Shown here piece by piece: positions 13,218 through 25,987 of a DNA stretch of 64,000 nucleotides. The DNA lies in contig JXTB01000324.1 in the NCBI GenBank assembly GCA_002914805.1, positions 224,021 to 288,020 of the forward strand, written 5' to 3'. The stretch is from Parasponia andersonii (Eukaryota; Streptophyta; Magnoliopsida; Rosales; Cannabaceae). How positions within the stretch are numbered: position 1 is the stretch's first letter; each line of letters opens with the position of its first letter. The notes under the pieces were generated by a model that saw only the letters and a list, made by a program, of their open reading frames with translations, searched no databases and had not been told where the DNA came from. The position numbers and the translations under genes were made by a program.

Positions 13218-13253
13218 AATAAAGGAGCCCCCATACTTTTCTGAGCTAATAAA
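13218..13253 (+). terminator. Candidate ABCG7 polyadenylation signals
   Basis: AATAAA occurs at 13218-13223 and again at 13248-13253, about 95-130 bases past the stop codon and followed by T-rich sequence. Plant poly(A) signals are loose, so the site is only suggested. Confidence 0.5.
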
Positions 13254-13547
13254 GCTTGTTTTATAGAAACTGATAATGCTTTCATTTTGTGACTGTTGTA
13301 CATTCAAAACCAGTTTAGGGGTCTCTCCGGGAACATTCTCGTTGTAATTGATGTTATTAACCTAGAAGCCAACTTGAGCCTTGTAATGGATGAGGATGTA
13401 TGGTCATTATATATCTATGCAAGCTATTGCCTGTTTGGTTATTTTTTAAGTGTTTTCAGCGGTTCTTTAAAGAGCATTCAAATAAGGTTGTATTAAAAAG
13501 GTGAAATAAAAGTTGGATAGTGAAATAAAAGTTTTGGGGCCCAACCT

Positions 13548-13886
13548 TTGTCAACGCTTGAATCAGCGACATCTTTGTCTCAAATAAGTAAATCTTCTTC
13601 GGTAAAACCACTACAAACTTCCTCTATCAATCCATCATCAACATCTCTTCAGCCGGCATTACTTATATCCAAACAATCTCAGTCAAGTCCATCTCCATCT
13701 AAAAATCATCCATTGAGGCACCAAAAGTTTCTACTAAAACCATCTCCACTTCAATCTTCATCCATTCCCTCTGGCTCAAACACTTCCTCCCGAAAGCTCC
13801 CTCCAATTTTTAACTCTTCACTTGACCCATCTCTGTCATCTAATGAGGCACCTTCTTTAAATCAAGTTTGGAAGATGGAGTGTTAG
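13548..13886 (+). other. Ser/Pro-rich open stretch, unrecognised
   Basis: An open frame of 112 codons without an ATG start, very rich in Ser, Pro, Thr and Gln. No domain is recognised. It lies 420 bp past ABCG7 in the same strand. It may be a fragment of a transposon-encoded low-complexity linker or of a decayed gene. Composition is less AT-biased than its surroundings, which is why it is listed. Confidence 0.25.
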
Positions 13887-15129
13887 CACTTGAAAAGATT
13901 GATTAAGAGAGTACTGTGACAATTGAGGAACTGAAGATGTGTGCAACTTTAGTTGGACTTCTCTCTTGAGAATCGAGGAGTTGATGCCACTGCATAAAGA
14001 TTTTGACAGTGAATTAGTCTCCAAGAGGAATATTATTAGATGTGTGAAGTTTAATTATACCAACGAATTCTTCCAAAACAAAATTTGTGCGCTATGTACA
14101 TGCAAATCATCAGCCTAATTTTACACATATTTTGGTTCCTCTGTACGAGGAACATTAGGGTGTTAAGTTTTGGGAAGTGAGATTATAGAGACAGTTCAAT
14201 AGTCTAAGGGGACGAGAGGCGTGGGATTCTTTTTTTTTTTTTCATCATAGTGAAAACATGTAGGAACGAAAAGTAGACGTAATTGTCTCATTGAGAGTGA
14301 ATTACTATAAATTTGTATATGCTTGCTTATAACTTTTATTTTCTGTTTTATTACTCTCACTAGTAAAGAATTACAAATGTTATCCCTCGACACAATATAG
14401 TAATATAAACTAAATAAAAAATTACTCTTAGAATTAAAACATGTAAACTAAATTAAACTACTAGATACTGTCTAATTAGTGGTGATGGTTACTAAACCTA
14501 CACCATCTGACTAAAGTGTTGTAAAGACCTACATGTGGAAAGTCTCGTCATCCATGTATTTATTTTTGGATTAATGTTCAGATTTTCATCAAATTAGGAT
14601 GACACCCAAAAAAACACCTTGGCTTGTTTGATAACACTTACTTAAAGGGAAATTTAGGCTATACAAGGTAAAAGCATAAAATAATTAACATAAACAGTTA
14701 CAGGAAAAAATTAGGCTGTTATATCGTATGTGGCTGGTATCATTAAAAAGCAAAGTTGAAAAAGTGAACAAATTATAAAATAAGAGGAAGAAACAAAATC
14801 TCAAACACTATATGGTCTAGCGGTTTGATAGCTAGTAACGCTTTTCATGAAATCCCTCCAAGTTTGTTTTACTTTTCATTTTTTTTTCAACCTTTTCATT
14901 TTTCCTTTCAGTTTTTTTTGCTCCTTTTTAGTTTTTTTTGGGGTTCCTTTTCTAGTTTTCTTTAAAATTTATTTTACTTTTTCTATTTTTTTTCTAACTA
15001 TTTTCCCCTTGTTTTTATATTTTATTAGTTACTAATAATACTAATTCAAAGGACTAATTACTAATTTCTAGTTTCTAAATTGACTAATAATTGATTACAA
15101 GTTTCCAAATTAAAAGTAACTAGTAACTG

Positions 15130-15340
15130 CGGGGGAGGGGGGAGAGGAGCGGGATGAAAATAAGAAGTAGAAAGAAAAAAATGATTAGAAAAAAAGAAAA
15201 GGAAGGGAGGGGGGAGCGAGAATGAAAATAAGAAGTAGAAAGCAAAAAATGATTAGAAAAAGAGAAAAGGAAGGGATGGGGGGAGCAAGAATGAAACTAA
15301 GAATTAGAAAAAAAATGAGTTGAAAAAAAGAAAATGAAGG
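15130..15340. repeat. Three purine-rich tandem units of about 69 bp
   Basis: Each unit has GGGGGGAG, then GAATGAAAATAAGAAGTAG (with variants), then AAAAATGATTAGAAAA and GAAAAGGAAGGGA. Weaker relatives recur at 15520-15590 and 15725-15800, and the opposite orientation (T/C-rich) at about 14850-15020. This gives an overall inverted arrangement flanked by repeated AGTAACTAGTAACT-type sequence. Confidence 0.6.
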
Positions 15341-16544
15341 AAAAAAAAGAGAAGTAATTGGTAACCATGTTGGTTTCTGGTTTCTAGTAACTAGAATTTA
15401 AATTAGTAACTGATTATTAGAAAAAAAAATAATCATGTTTGCCAATAACCAAAAATAACCATATTGTTTTTTTTTAAAAAAATTTTAAAAGAATTAACTC
15501 ATTATTTCTAAGAGGGAGAAAAACAAGAATAAAAATAGGAAGTAGAAAAGAAAAAATAATTACAAAAGAGAAAAGAAAGAGGAAAAAAAAAAAGAAGTAA
15601 TTGGTAATTATATTAGTTTCTAATTTATAATTACTAGAAACCAAATTGCTACCTGATTATTAGTAATTAAAAGTAATCATTTTTTTTAAAAAATAAAGTA
15701 GTTCCTTAAAGTAGGGAAAAAAAGAATGAGAATAGGTTAGTGTTTCATATAAAGAAAAAAATGAATAGGAAAAATGATTATTAAAAAGGAAAATAAAAAA
15801 ATTCAAAATGAAGGAGTAGTTCCATGGAAAAATAAAAAATATAAAAGATAAAAGTATAGAAATAGACTTCACTAGATTCAAACTCGAGAGGAGAAGCACG
15901 GTCAAGAGTCCATCAACCACTACTTTTAAGTGATTGTACTTTTTATTATATAACCAAAATTGCAAAAGATGAGATTTAATTACTGAATTGCCGCCGCACC
16001 ATTTATTGACTGTATTTTTACCATTGTTTTAGCCTTTATAATGTATGGAAAAAGTATGTACTACATTTTTATAATTTTTTATTTTTATTGTCGATAAAAC
16101 TCAAGAAAATTCTTATTTAAACAATTTTTTGCTTTTTTAATCAATAGATTGGAAATATTTTTCAAAAATATGTTTGGTAAAACTACTTTCATTTTTTAAT
16201 TTAAAAACAAAAATTTCTTACTTTCAAAATTTTTTTAAACACTTTTTTCAAAAAAAAATTAGCATCAAAATTCAAAAATATTTTAACTCTCATCGCCATT
16301 TCTCTCAACAATATCTCACATATCATTATCTCTCGTCCCTTGTAAAAGTGGTATTTTTCTAAATACTTTTAAAAAATAGTATTTTTCAAAATAAATTCAA
16401 AAAATGGTAATTTTGTTTTCAAAAATTCAAAATTTATTTAGAAAAATATCATTTTAAAAATTTTACTTTGAAAAATGCCACTTTTGAAATTCTCTCTCTC
16501 ACACACTGGATCTTTTACCATTATTTAAAAAAAAAAAAAACAAA

Positions 16545-16800
16545 AAACAAAAGCATTAATGTAATGAAACAAACAAAAAGAATACGTATCCTTAAAAAAA
16601 ACAATAAGACTTGTGTGTTAAAAAAAAAATCAATACCAAAGACATTTTTGTTTTTAAAAATAAAAAAAGTACTTTTGTTTTTATGTTTTAAAAAACAAAA
16701 AATAAAAGCATTAATTTAATGAAACAAACAAAAAGAACACGTATCCTTAAAATAAAAAATAAAAACAATAAGACTTTTGTGTTAAAAGAAAAAATCAACT
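16545..16800. repeat. Direct duplication, period about 155 bp
   Basis: AAAAGCATTAATGTAATGAA followed by ACAAACAAAAAGAATACG at about 16548 recurs with few changes at about 16703. Both copies run on to CGTATCCTTAAA, AACAATAAGACTT and GTGTTAAAA. The spacer is also A-rich. Confidence 0.7.
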
Positions 16801-17994
16801 CCTTGTATGTGGGGTTATTATTATTGTGCAAAAGAGCCTATTTTTAAAACACATATTGCAAAAAAACATATTTTTTTAATTTATTTGCATTATAATATTT
16901 CTCAACAATGTTTGACTATATTCAACTACATACTCAGTTGCGCTCAACACCATATCCAATATTGTAAAAAGACTATTTTACTAAAACTTTTAAAACTTAG
17001 ACCTTTGTTCAAAATTCACTTTTAAAAATTTCATTTCTCCAAATTTTTATATTATTATTATATTATTATTCGTTAGTGCAAAAAAAAAAAAAAACGAAAA
17101 ATATCTTGAGCAGTGACCTATCGAATAAATTGTAATATTAGATTTGTGCAAAAAAAACTATTGCATTTAAAATCTCTTCAAATGATTTACTAAGCTCTGT
17201 ATGTATATTAATATAAATTTTCTACCAAGCACAGACCTATTAAATTGAAAAATAAAAACTTGAAATAATCATCACAAATTACTTAATTTGTATTTAGAAA
17301 ATTAGATATTTAAAATAGTTTTAAATGTAGAGTTGACTTTTTCAGATATATATTTTTTAAAATTTATACCTTATCATTATTATATTCATAAAATAATCCC
17401 GCGTTGAGTTTTATTTTATTTTTTTGAGTTTATAACACTAGTGGTCCCTAAATAATCACATTTGTGGTAGTTTGGTCTTCAAAGTTTGAATTATAGCACA
17501 AATGGTGTTCGAATTTTTTGATTTGTAGCAATTTGGTTTCTAAATTATAATTTGTTTTTAAATTTCTAATCAAAAATATATTTGAGAAACATATTGTAGC
17601 ATCTGAAAATATAGTTAAAGGAACCTAGATTGAATAAAAAGATCTAGAGAGAATAAAAGATGTATTTTTCGAATTTTTTACGATTCTTAGAATTGTAAAT
17701 TTATAGAAATTTTTTTTGTGATTATTCATTTTTATTTTTGAAATTTATAAATTATTCTTCTGTTATATTTTTGGATATCATCGTGTACTTCTTATATGTA
17801 TTTTTGGTTAAAAATTTAACAACACATTACAATTTAGACAATCTAAAAACTAAATTATTATAAATTGAAAAGTTCAAGGATCTTTAGTGATTAATCATAT
17901 TTTATTTTATTTTATTTTTTCCCAAAAAAGGACATTTTACATAAATCCATGCCCATAGAGATAAAAATTGAAAAATCCTAAAGGCTTAATTTTT

Positions 17995-18290
17995 TGGAAA
18001 ACTTTCAGATCAATTTAGAAAAATATCACTTTTGAAGTTTTTTAAAATAAAATATTACTTTTAATAAATATCTAGAAAAATAGTGATACTTGGAATAACT
18101 AATTTTGTTACTTTAAACAATTAATTTAGTTACTCGAAATAATCAATCAAAAAATTAGCTCAGATAATTTAATAGATTTAATAAATTACTTCAAGTATCT
18201 TTATCGATTAATAATTGATAATATATTTTTGAAATATTTTAAAAGTATTATTGTTCTAATTAAATCTGAGATTTTCTGAGTAATTTCAAA
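17995..18290. repeat. Dispersed AT-rich repeat, copy 1
   Basis: Contains TTTAGAAAAATATCACTTTT, an array of GTTACTT / GGTTACTC-like words, and a closing ATATTTTTGAAA with TTAAAAGTATTATT. The same order of words occurs at about 45775-46015 and 51470-51735, suggesting one old non-coding element family. Confidence 0.45.
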
Positions 18291-18456
18291 ATTCGAGATT
18301 TTTTAATTTTTTTTAACTATTACCGTAAAAAAATCTAATTTCAGGAAAAAAAGAAGCAAAAAGCAAAAGAAAAATGAAAAATGAAAGAAACGGTGGCCGA
18401 AGGCAGCGTGGACTCTGTGTGTCTAAGTGAGTTGCAAAAACCCAGGAAGAAGCTCT

Positions 18457-18464
18457 AAACCCTA
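18457..18464 (+). promoter_or_regulatory. Telo-box upstream of ribosomal protein S5 gene
   Basis: AAACCCTA lies 97 bp upstream of the ATG at 18561. This motif is common in plant ribosomal-protein and translation-related promoters and leaders; its role here is inferred from position. Confidence 0.6.
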
Positions 18465-18560
18465 GCCTCTGTTAAAATTCTTCTTCTTCATCATCTTCAT
18501 CCTCATTTCTCTCATAATTTCCTTAGTGTGCAAATGAACTGGTAATAGCAAGCTTCAACG

Positions 18561-21500
18561 ATGACTAAATCACAACCATTTTCATGGGCTCGTCTCCTTC
18601 TCAACCAAGCCCTTAAGAAACCCCTAAAACCCACTTCCCCAATTTCCCGAGAATCCTCCACTTTCCGACATTTTCCCATCTCCCAAACGCCGAAACTCTC
18701 GTTTTTGGGGAAGACCCATTACTCCACGTTATCATCCAGGGCTGTTGAGGACCTTTGGGCCGAGCTTGAAAAAGACAGGCAGAGGGAAAGAGAGCAGAGG
18801 AAGAGGGCCGGTCTTGACACCAAAGACATTGACGAAGAAGATAACGAGGACTACTTGGGTTTGACGCCTATCATAGAGAAGCTTGAGAAGGAGAAGCTTA
18901 AGAACGTTGGAGACTTGAACAAGTACGAAGAGGCCACTGATTCAGATAGCGACGAAGACGACGAGAGGTTCACTCCCGAGGCCATTAAGAAGCGAAATGA
19001 TGAGTTTCAGAGGAAGTTCAAGCGCCACCAGGAGTTGCTCAAGAACTTTACTGATGCTGGTATCTCATTGCCCTTTATTGAAATCTTATTTCTGTTCCTC
19101 TACTCTGGGTTGGTGTTGATTTTCAGATTCTTGGTCAAAAAATGACGATCATATGACTCTTTTAGGTTTTTTTCGAAATTTTGGGGAAAAATGTAGTGTA
19201 AAACGAATATTAGGCTTATCATTTTTTAGTGTTTCACTGTTTAGGTTAGTGTTTTCTTGTCTCTATAGGGAGATTTTGGCAATGCAATTTGATTGGATTT
19301 TGATAGGATTATTTGGTGTGGTGGTGGCATAGTTTGATGAAATGTGTTGATTTACTTTGCATTTTCTGACAGAGACACTTGATGATGCTTATAAATGGAT
19401 GAATAAGATTGACAAGTTTGAGCAAAAACATTTCCAACTTCGCCCTGAGTATAGGGTAATTGGCGAGATGATGAACCGTCTCAAAGTTGCAGAGGGCAAG
19501 GATAAATTCATTCTTCAGCATAAACTAAATAGGGCTATGAGGTTAGTGGAATGGAAGGAAGCTTATGATCCAAATAGTCCTGCCAATTATGGTATAATTC
19601 AACATCAACAAGCTGGGCCCTATGCTGATCACTTGGAAAAGGCTGAAACCGAAAAGGAGGAGCAAAGTGTGGAAGCAGTTGCTGACGATGACGATGATGA
19701 TGATGATGAAGAGGAGTTTGATGACATGAAGGAAAAAGATGACGTACTGTTAGAGAAGCTAAATGCTATTGACAAAAAACTTGAGGAGAAGCTAGCAGAT
19801 TTGGACCATACATTTGGAAAGAAGGGTAAACTTTTGGAGGAAGAGATTAGAAATCTTGCAGAGGAAAGGAATGCTTTGACTGAGAAGAAGAGAAAACCTC
19901 TTTATAGGAAGGTACTTACACTGATTTGGAAATACTGTTGCATTGCATTCCAGTTGTCTATACAATGAAACAATAGGAGGCTTATCTTCATGCAGTGTTG
20001 GCAGTAAAGTTTGTTTGAGGTAGTGGTTACGTATATGGGTAGTGGTGCAACCATTTGGTATTCTTAGGTGAATTAATATTTGTAAATTCGTGTGTACGTT
20101 TTAAGTTTGTTGTTTGGTAGGAACATTTGTTAGTTATATTGAGATTGATTATTGTTATTCTAAAACGCTGGCAGGGTTTTGATGTGAAGCTGATTGACGT
20201 GAACCGAACTTGTAAAGTTACAAAGGTATTGATCACATTATATGTTTCTTTTGGAGAGAAAAATGCATTTACAATTTTAATGTGCCGTGATCTTTTGTGA
20301 TTTAGGGGGGCCAAGTGGTCAAGTATGCTGCTATATTAGCTTGTGGAAACTATCATGGTGTTGTTGGTTATGCAAAAGCCAAAGGCCCAGCAGTTCCAAT
20401 TGCTCTGCAAAAGGTATCTTTTTGTGTCCCAAATTGTTCAGAATTATATTTGTTTTTAAACTTTTGGGACTGTAATTTTTTTTCCTCTCCCAGTCTTGAA
20501 GTAAATGTAAGATATGCATGACTATAGTACCGCAGAATTTGCTTAATCGAAAAGTCTGACTTTCGAAAAGTCCGCTTTGCTTAATCGAATCTGATTTAGT
20601 AGAGGGCCTTGTTATGAACAAAGTAGGCTTATGTTAATTCCTACATAGGTTTGCCCATGCATTTAATATCATACTCTTTAGACATAATGATGTTCCTCAG
20701 TAGCTGCTCTGGTTGTAAAAGATTTTCTGCTCCTGCGAAGGAATCACAATCACACTATTGGTAGGGAGCATAGTGCTATGCCCCCTTGTCCAGATTTTGT
20801 GTCAGAACTGTTAATAGGACACTAGCCAACATGGAGAAAGTTCCTGTATTGGTAGGCAAAAACTGCCAAAAGGTGATTTCCTGTTATATTTCTTGTCTAT
20901 TTTCAGAGTTAAAAAGTTATTGTAGGTCTGATATTTGAGGATTGGGATGGGGCCTTATGATCTGATAGTGATGGGGAATTGGGAAGGTGACGGATAGGAT
21001 AATCATTAGAGATGACCGAAGATAGATAGAGTGTGATCTAGTCTTCAGTTAAATCTTGTTAGTAAGCTACAATAATTAACTCTCAGCACAAGGCTAGGTC
21101 TAAGGACCATGTCTAAAACAAAATGGGAAAAGGGGAAAAATAAATTAGTTGACCTTTTGAGATTGGTTCTATACTAAATAAGTTATATGAAAGTTCTGAA
21201 AACTGAATCTTCCATTTGCAAGATGCGTGTCTTCCATGATGTTAGGAGTCTAAAAGTCCAGTCAGAAGACTTCAAAATTTATCGTATTGTGACAGAGTGG
21301 ATATTTGACGTCTTTACTTTTTTCCTGCCCTCAGTTTTGGTTAGTAGCAAACTTTTTATTTTCTAATTAATTTAGTAACAAGCAGGCATATGAGAAATGC
21401 TTTCAGAATCTCCATTACATTGAACGACATGAGGAACATACAATTGCGCATGCGGTACAAACTTCATATAAGAAAACCAAGGTAATCTACCCGGTTAACA

Positions 21501-22023
21501 TTATGCAAATCTTGTTGGTAATATTAATTCGTTTTCTTTTGGTTATTTCCTTGCATGTGTTGATGCTTAGTTTTGGGCTGAAAATGCAGGTTTATCTTTG
21601 GCCTGCACCCACTAGAACGGGTATGAAAGCAGGAAGAACTGTTCAAACCATTTTAAATTTAGCAGGTTTCAAAAACGTCAAGTCAAAGGTAATTATTTGA
21701 TTGCCAAACTGAGAATCAAATTTCAAAGGGGTGTTTCTATTAAGTCTAATATTGGATTTATTTGCTTGTTGTCAGGTTGTTGGGTCGAGGAATCCCCACA
21801 ACACGGTTAAGGCCGTCTTCAAAGCTCTTAATGCAGTAAGTTACCGATCAATGTTTATTCTGATTTTGTAGTATTAACTCTGATCATCGAAAGTTATTTG
21901 AGTCTCAGTTAAACTTTGAAATTTTACGTTCGTGTTTCCATCTCTGTGCTATTCCAGGTTGAAACTCCTAAGGATGTCCAAGAGAAGTTTGGTCGGACTG
22001 TGGTTGAGAAGTACCTGCTTTGA
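18561..22023 (+). CDS. Ribosomal protein S5 (uS5), mitochondrial type
   Basis: Small-subunit ribosomal protein uS5, probably of the mitochondrial ribosome. Eight exons: 18561-19059, 19373-19911, 20175-20225, 20306-20413, 21386-21481, 21590-21688, 21776-21835, 21958-22023. They join in phase to 505 residues. Residues 1 to about 60 are Ser/Pro/basic with no acidic residues until the R-E of SPISRESS, like a targeting presequence (FSWARLLLNQALKK). Residues about 60-345 form a long charged extension with acidic runs (eight Asp in a row near 19690) and a coiled-coil-like stretch. The S5 domain begins at GFDVKLIDVNRTCKVTKGG (about 346) and continues with ILACGNYHGVVGYAKAKG, TIAHAVQTSYKKTK, YLWPAPTRTGMKAGRTVQTI and KSKVVGSRNPHNTVKAVFKA, matching both halves of the family. 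The long extension before S5 is as I recall for plant mitochondrial S5 proteins (Arabidopsis At1g64880 type). The acceptor before exon 5 is AAGCAG, so a one-codon (Gln) variant is possible. Intact throughout. Confidence 0.93.
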
Positions 22024-23060
22024 GAGAGTACTCATAAAATTATTTATGGGTATGCTTCAATTTTAGGCCCATTTCTACTGAGAGTTTTCTTGATTCTTTC
22101 TTGGGATTATTGAGAAGGATTTTGAATCCATTTTTTGTTCTCGCTGGATATAAAAATAGAAATAATAAAAATATAAATTTGAGTTGGGAAAACGATATGG
22201 TTCCGTTATTAAATTGATTCAGTCCCAAATAAGCTTTATTTTACTTTTTGTTTGAGAAGCAAGAATAAAAATATAGTTGTGTTATTATCATGGTACTTGC
22301 ATGGGCCTAGTTGCGCTTATTTGCCGAGTTCGATTAACATGTTAAAACAAATTTTATACCTAAAAGTACTTGGAGAAAATGGACTTGACTAGTGGTCTTT
22401 TAGGGTAAATTGAATTTTCTATTAGTATTTGTAGAATGACTCTTTTTAGACTATCAGTTTCTCAAGATTTTAGTGAGAGGTAGTCCCAATATATATATAT
22501 ATATATATATATAAATATATATATGTATATTTATATATATATATATGATTTCCGGTATTTTTTTATTTAGGTATTTTTTTAAAGATATTTTTTTAATCGT
22601 TGAATTATAATCTAATGGTTACCATAATTTAGGTAGTTATAAAAAAAATACATATGATTCAATATTTTTATATTTAATTTTTATCATAAAAAGATATATA
22701 TAAAGAATTTTAATTAAGTAAAATAATATCTATTAAAAAAAAACTTAATTAGTGTCCTGTATATATATATACACTGGGCAAGATAGTCATAGGTCCAATC
22801 CTGAAAAAGTCATTTAGCCCAAAATACCTGAAGATCACCCCCAAGATCTATACAAATATTGTTACATTTCTTTTGAATCCAAGAACAAGTACTCCATTAT
22901 AAGCTAGTAGTAGTAAGTACCACTGCAACTTTAACCAAGAAGAAAAGAAAAATGTTACCTGTACTCCTGTGGTGATAGTTAGAACAAGTGCACCACTATT
23001 CAAACACACTATTCTCGAGTTAATTTTACACAGAGGTCTCTCCAAGTTATTTTCCCAATT
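22024..23060. other. Intergenic DNA with (TA)n-bounded element
   Basis: After the S5 3'UTR the sequence is AT-rich and holds the (TA)n-bounded element at 22482-22780. No gene is seen; the short minus-strand frame at 22848-23045 resembles nothing I know. Confidence 0.55.
22482..22780. mobile_element. (TA)n-bounded non-coding element, copy 1 (most diverged)
   Basis: A (TA)n run at about 22489-22545 and another at about 22758-22772 enclose some 210 bp. The interior has GGTATTTTTTTA, AATCGTTGAATTATAATC, ATCATAAAAAGATATATAT and AATATCTATT. The order and spacing match the better-preserved copies at 25988 and 29926. No coding capacity. Confidence 0.4.
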
Positions 23061-23079
23061 TTATTTTTGAAAACTTCTA

Positions 23080-25230
23080 CCGTTTTTCGTGCGAAGTTCA
23101 CCAAATTTGATCAATTAAAAAAGATGGATTCAATAGGCAAAAGCTTGGACCAATGGAAAGGTTTACATCTCTCCATGACTGGTAGAGGCAATCACATCAA
23201 TTTTGTTATCATGAATCAATTATTCTACTTTTTTAAGTCTATCGGCGGCGGCCAATTACTCTTTTAAAAGAGTTGATTTCTTTAATAAGAAACTTTTTGT
23301 GGTCTGGTTCGTTCAAAGAGGCTAAACTTATACTTGTCTCTTGGAAGATATGTTGCAAATCGAAGGAGGACGGTTGCTTAGGCCTTCGAGATTCCATAAT
23401 TATTAATATAGTTTTTTTAAAAAAACTTTCTTGAAACTTAATAACAGATGAATCTTTTGCTTTCAAATTCTTGAGGGGGCGGTCTCCAATGGTTTTTTTT
23501 CTGCATTGATTTTGAAAATCCTCTATTTGGTACAGTTTAAGATCTCACGTTCAACTTCTTCTTGAAGAGTCAATTTGGGGAGTTGGGAAAGATTCTAAGG
23601 TTCGATTTTGGTCAGACAATTGGCTTGGTTCTCCTCTAAAAGAGATTATTATTTATAATGATACTGTGGAGCCTAGTCTTTGATACTATAATTGGTGAGC
23701 TTGTCTCAAATTCAGAATGGTCTTTACCTATATCCTTTACTTCTAATTATCCTTTGATTGTCGATGAGATCAGAAGGACTACTATTTGCGACTCCTAAGA
23801 TACTCTTATTTGACATCTTTCTACTTCTAGGTTCTATTATAACTCTTATAAGTCTTTGGCTGGTTCTATTATGAAAGAAAGATGGCAGGATAAGTTCTAA
23901 GCAAGTTATATTCCCATATCTCGCTCCATAATTTTTTTCAGAGTGCTTCAGGATGAGCTTTCAATGGAATAAAATCTAGTTAAAAGAGGCTTTAAAATAC
24001 CTTCTTGTTATCGTTTTTATTTCTCTCATGAGGAAAACGTTGATAATCTTTTCATCTTTTGTAATTTTATTCGTATTCTCTGGGGGGCTATCTCTTCTAC
24101 TTTTAGTCGACGGATTCGCTTAGACGGCTCTGTTATTGATCTTTGGCTTGATACTTTTAAAGCTAACTTTAGCAGTCAAATTTCACAACTTTGACTACTA
24201 TTTAGGCTATTTAGACTTCATGTAACATGTTGTTCTTTGACAATGAGTCTAATTCTATTTACTCTGCCATCACTTTGATTTGGCGAGCGGTTAACGAGTC
24301 TAATACTATTAGTTCTGACACCATGAAAAACTCTATAAAGGAGATACAAATTCTAAAATGCCTCTGCATGAAATTAAAACCTCTAGAATCACAGAAAATA
24401 ATTGAAGTATTTTGGCGTGTTCCTCCTCAAGGCTGGTTGAAAGTCAACACGAATGGTGCTGCTCATAGTTGTCCAAGATTAGCAGGTTGTGGTGGAGGTT
24501 TTAGGATATCCGGGAGTTTTTTTAGAGGTGGCTATGCCATTCCTATTGGTAAGGCTCATACTTTTAAGGCAAAATTAGTAGTCGCTATTCATGCCATTTC
24601 TTAGCGTGGGATTTTAGGTGGAGAAATATTTGACTCAAGAGTGACTCGGCTTACCTGGTCATGCCTTTTAAGATTCGTTCTGTGTCTGTTCCTTGGCGCT
24701 GGAAGCCGCCATAGATCCGTTGTATTAGATTGCTCTTTAACATGAACTTTCATGTTTCCACATCTATCGAGAAGGAAATTCTATTGCTGATATTTTAGCT
24801 TCTAGAGCTACCAGTATTCAAGCCCCAACTTGGTAGCATACTACTCCAACTTTCATCTATGCAGCGATCAACAAAGACTTATCCGGAATATGTAATTTTA
24901 TTTTTCTTAGTGGCCCATACTATAAGACAATGTATTATATTTTTTTTTTGTGGTTGTTCCTTTTAAATTTTACACAAAAAAGTTTTCACTGAGGTATTGT
25001 TGGGAGATTAAGATAATAGTTTTGTTTCGACAAATCTATTTGACTCCTCCGAGGTTTTTTTCTTTTATATTTTTCAATTGCCTCCTCTGTCATCTCGAGG
25101 ATCTTTCTAACCTTATGTATCTTTCTTTTTATTTTATTCTTATAAATTTTTAGAGGATTTCTTAATTTTCTTTATTAGGTTTCTAAGTTATTTCCTCTGA
25201 GCACCACTTTATCAAAAACAAAAAAAAAAA
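23080..25230 (+). mobile_element. Degenerate LINE (L1-type), 5' truncated, with poly(A) tail
   Basis: Read across three frames, the stretch matches the C-terminal part of plant LINE ORF2. After the RT core comes SLDQWKGLHLSMTGRGNHIN, then WKICCKSKEDGCLGLRD with frameshifts. A zf-RVT-like segment follows (KRGFKIPSCYRF, FCNFIRILWGAIS at about 23970-24110), then an RNase H-like domain (WLKVNTNGAA near 24433; REGNSIADILASRAT near 24765-24810). An A-rich tail (25214-25230) closes it, as expected for target-primed insertion. The RT catalytic region and endonuclease are absent, and stops plus frameshifts are frequent, so it is dead. Target duplication not found. Confidence 0.75.
24227..24604 (+). 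pseudogene. RNase H-like domain fragment of the LINE
   Basis: The longest surviving open piece of the LINE (125 codons). It contains WRVPPQGWLKVNTNGAA and a Gly-rich strand, the start of an RVT_3-type RNase H. The first catalytic Asp position reads Asn (VNTNG instead of the usual N-x-DG/DA), and a stop after HAIS cuts the domain; the rest is in another frame. Confidence 0.6.
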
Positions 25231-25987
25231 GTAGGGACCAAGTCCAATACAACTACAAGGTCATTAAAATCCTAATTAACTTGTAGATTATTAGATTTGA
25301 GTGATCATAAATAATAGGTAATAATATTCAACATTTTTCTTTTCCTTTTCCTCTTTTAGAAAATAAAAGAAAGTTCTAGCTTGTTAGATATTTGTCACGT
25401 GCGTTGGTGAAGGTGAGCCGAGTAAATGACAATTTTGGCTCAAGTCAACTCTATTACCTCGCATGACCGTTACTGAATTGGCTTTATATGCTGGGACTTA
25501 GTCGAGATGGAGCAATCATTGTTTTGTTCAACCTCCAAAACTAAATGGGGTTCAGTTCTAGATGTTTTTCCAAAACCATGTTGGTTCGGAATCTTTCGTG
25601 GACAGGTACTCGTGTCAATTTTGGGTTGGGCTGAAACTGAACCCATAAGATCATCATTCTCCAAAGCATCGCTATCATGGATAAAACCTTTAATACAATT
25701 TCCTTCCATCAAACCTGACTTGGTCACTCTCGTATAATTTTGTATTTTTTTTTTTCATTGCATCGTGCTTATAAATGACTACATCTATATGACTCTCCCA
25801 ACCTTTCTTGGTTTCTGAAACTTTCTAAACATTATGATCTAGAGTCTACAGGTAGCAACTTTTATAGGATAACTAAATTGTGAGTATCGGTTAAAAATGT
25901 GACATTCCTAAAATAGTCATTATGAAAAATTCATCTTTGCCTAAATTACTCTACTCAGGTCCAAATACTCCCTCTTCCCCTCTTTTA

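Larger units (their letters stand above)
13887..18360. other. AT-rich intergenic DNA with local repeats
   Basis: Mostly A/T homopolymers and decayed repeats. Recognisable inside: a purine-rich array at 15130-15340, a duplicated segment at 16545-16800, and a dispersed repeat at 17995-18290. Short open frames here are lysine/phenylalanine-rich by-products of A/T tracts and not credible genes. Confidence 0.6.

Noticed and set aside
16174..17025. Several lysine/phenylalanine-rich frames
   Set aside because: By-products of A and T homopolymers without conserved content.
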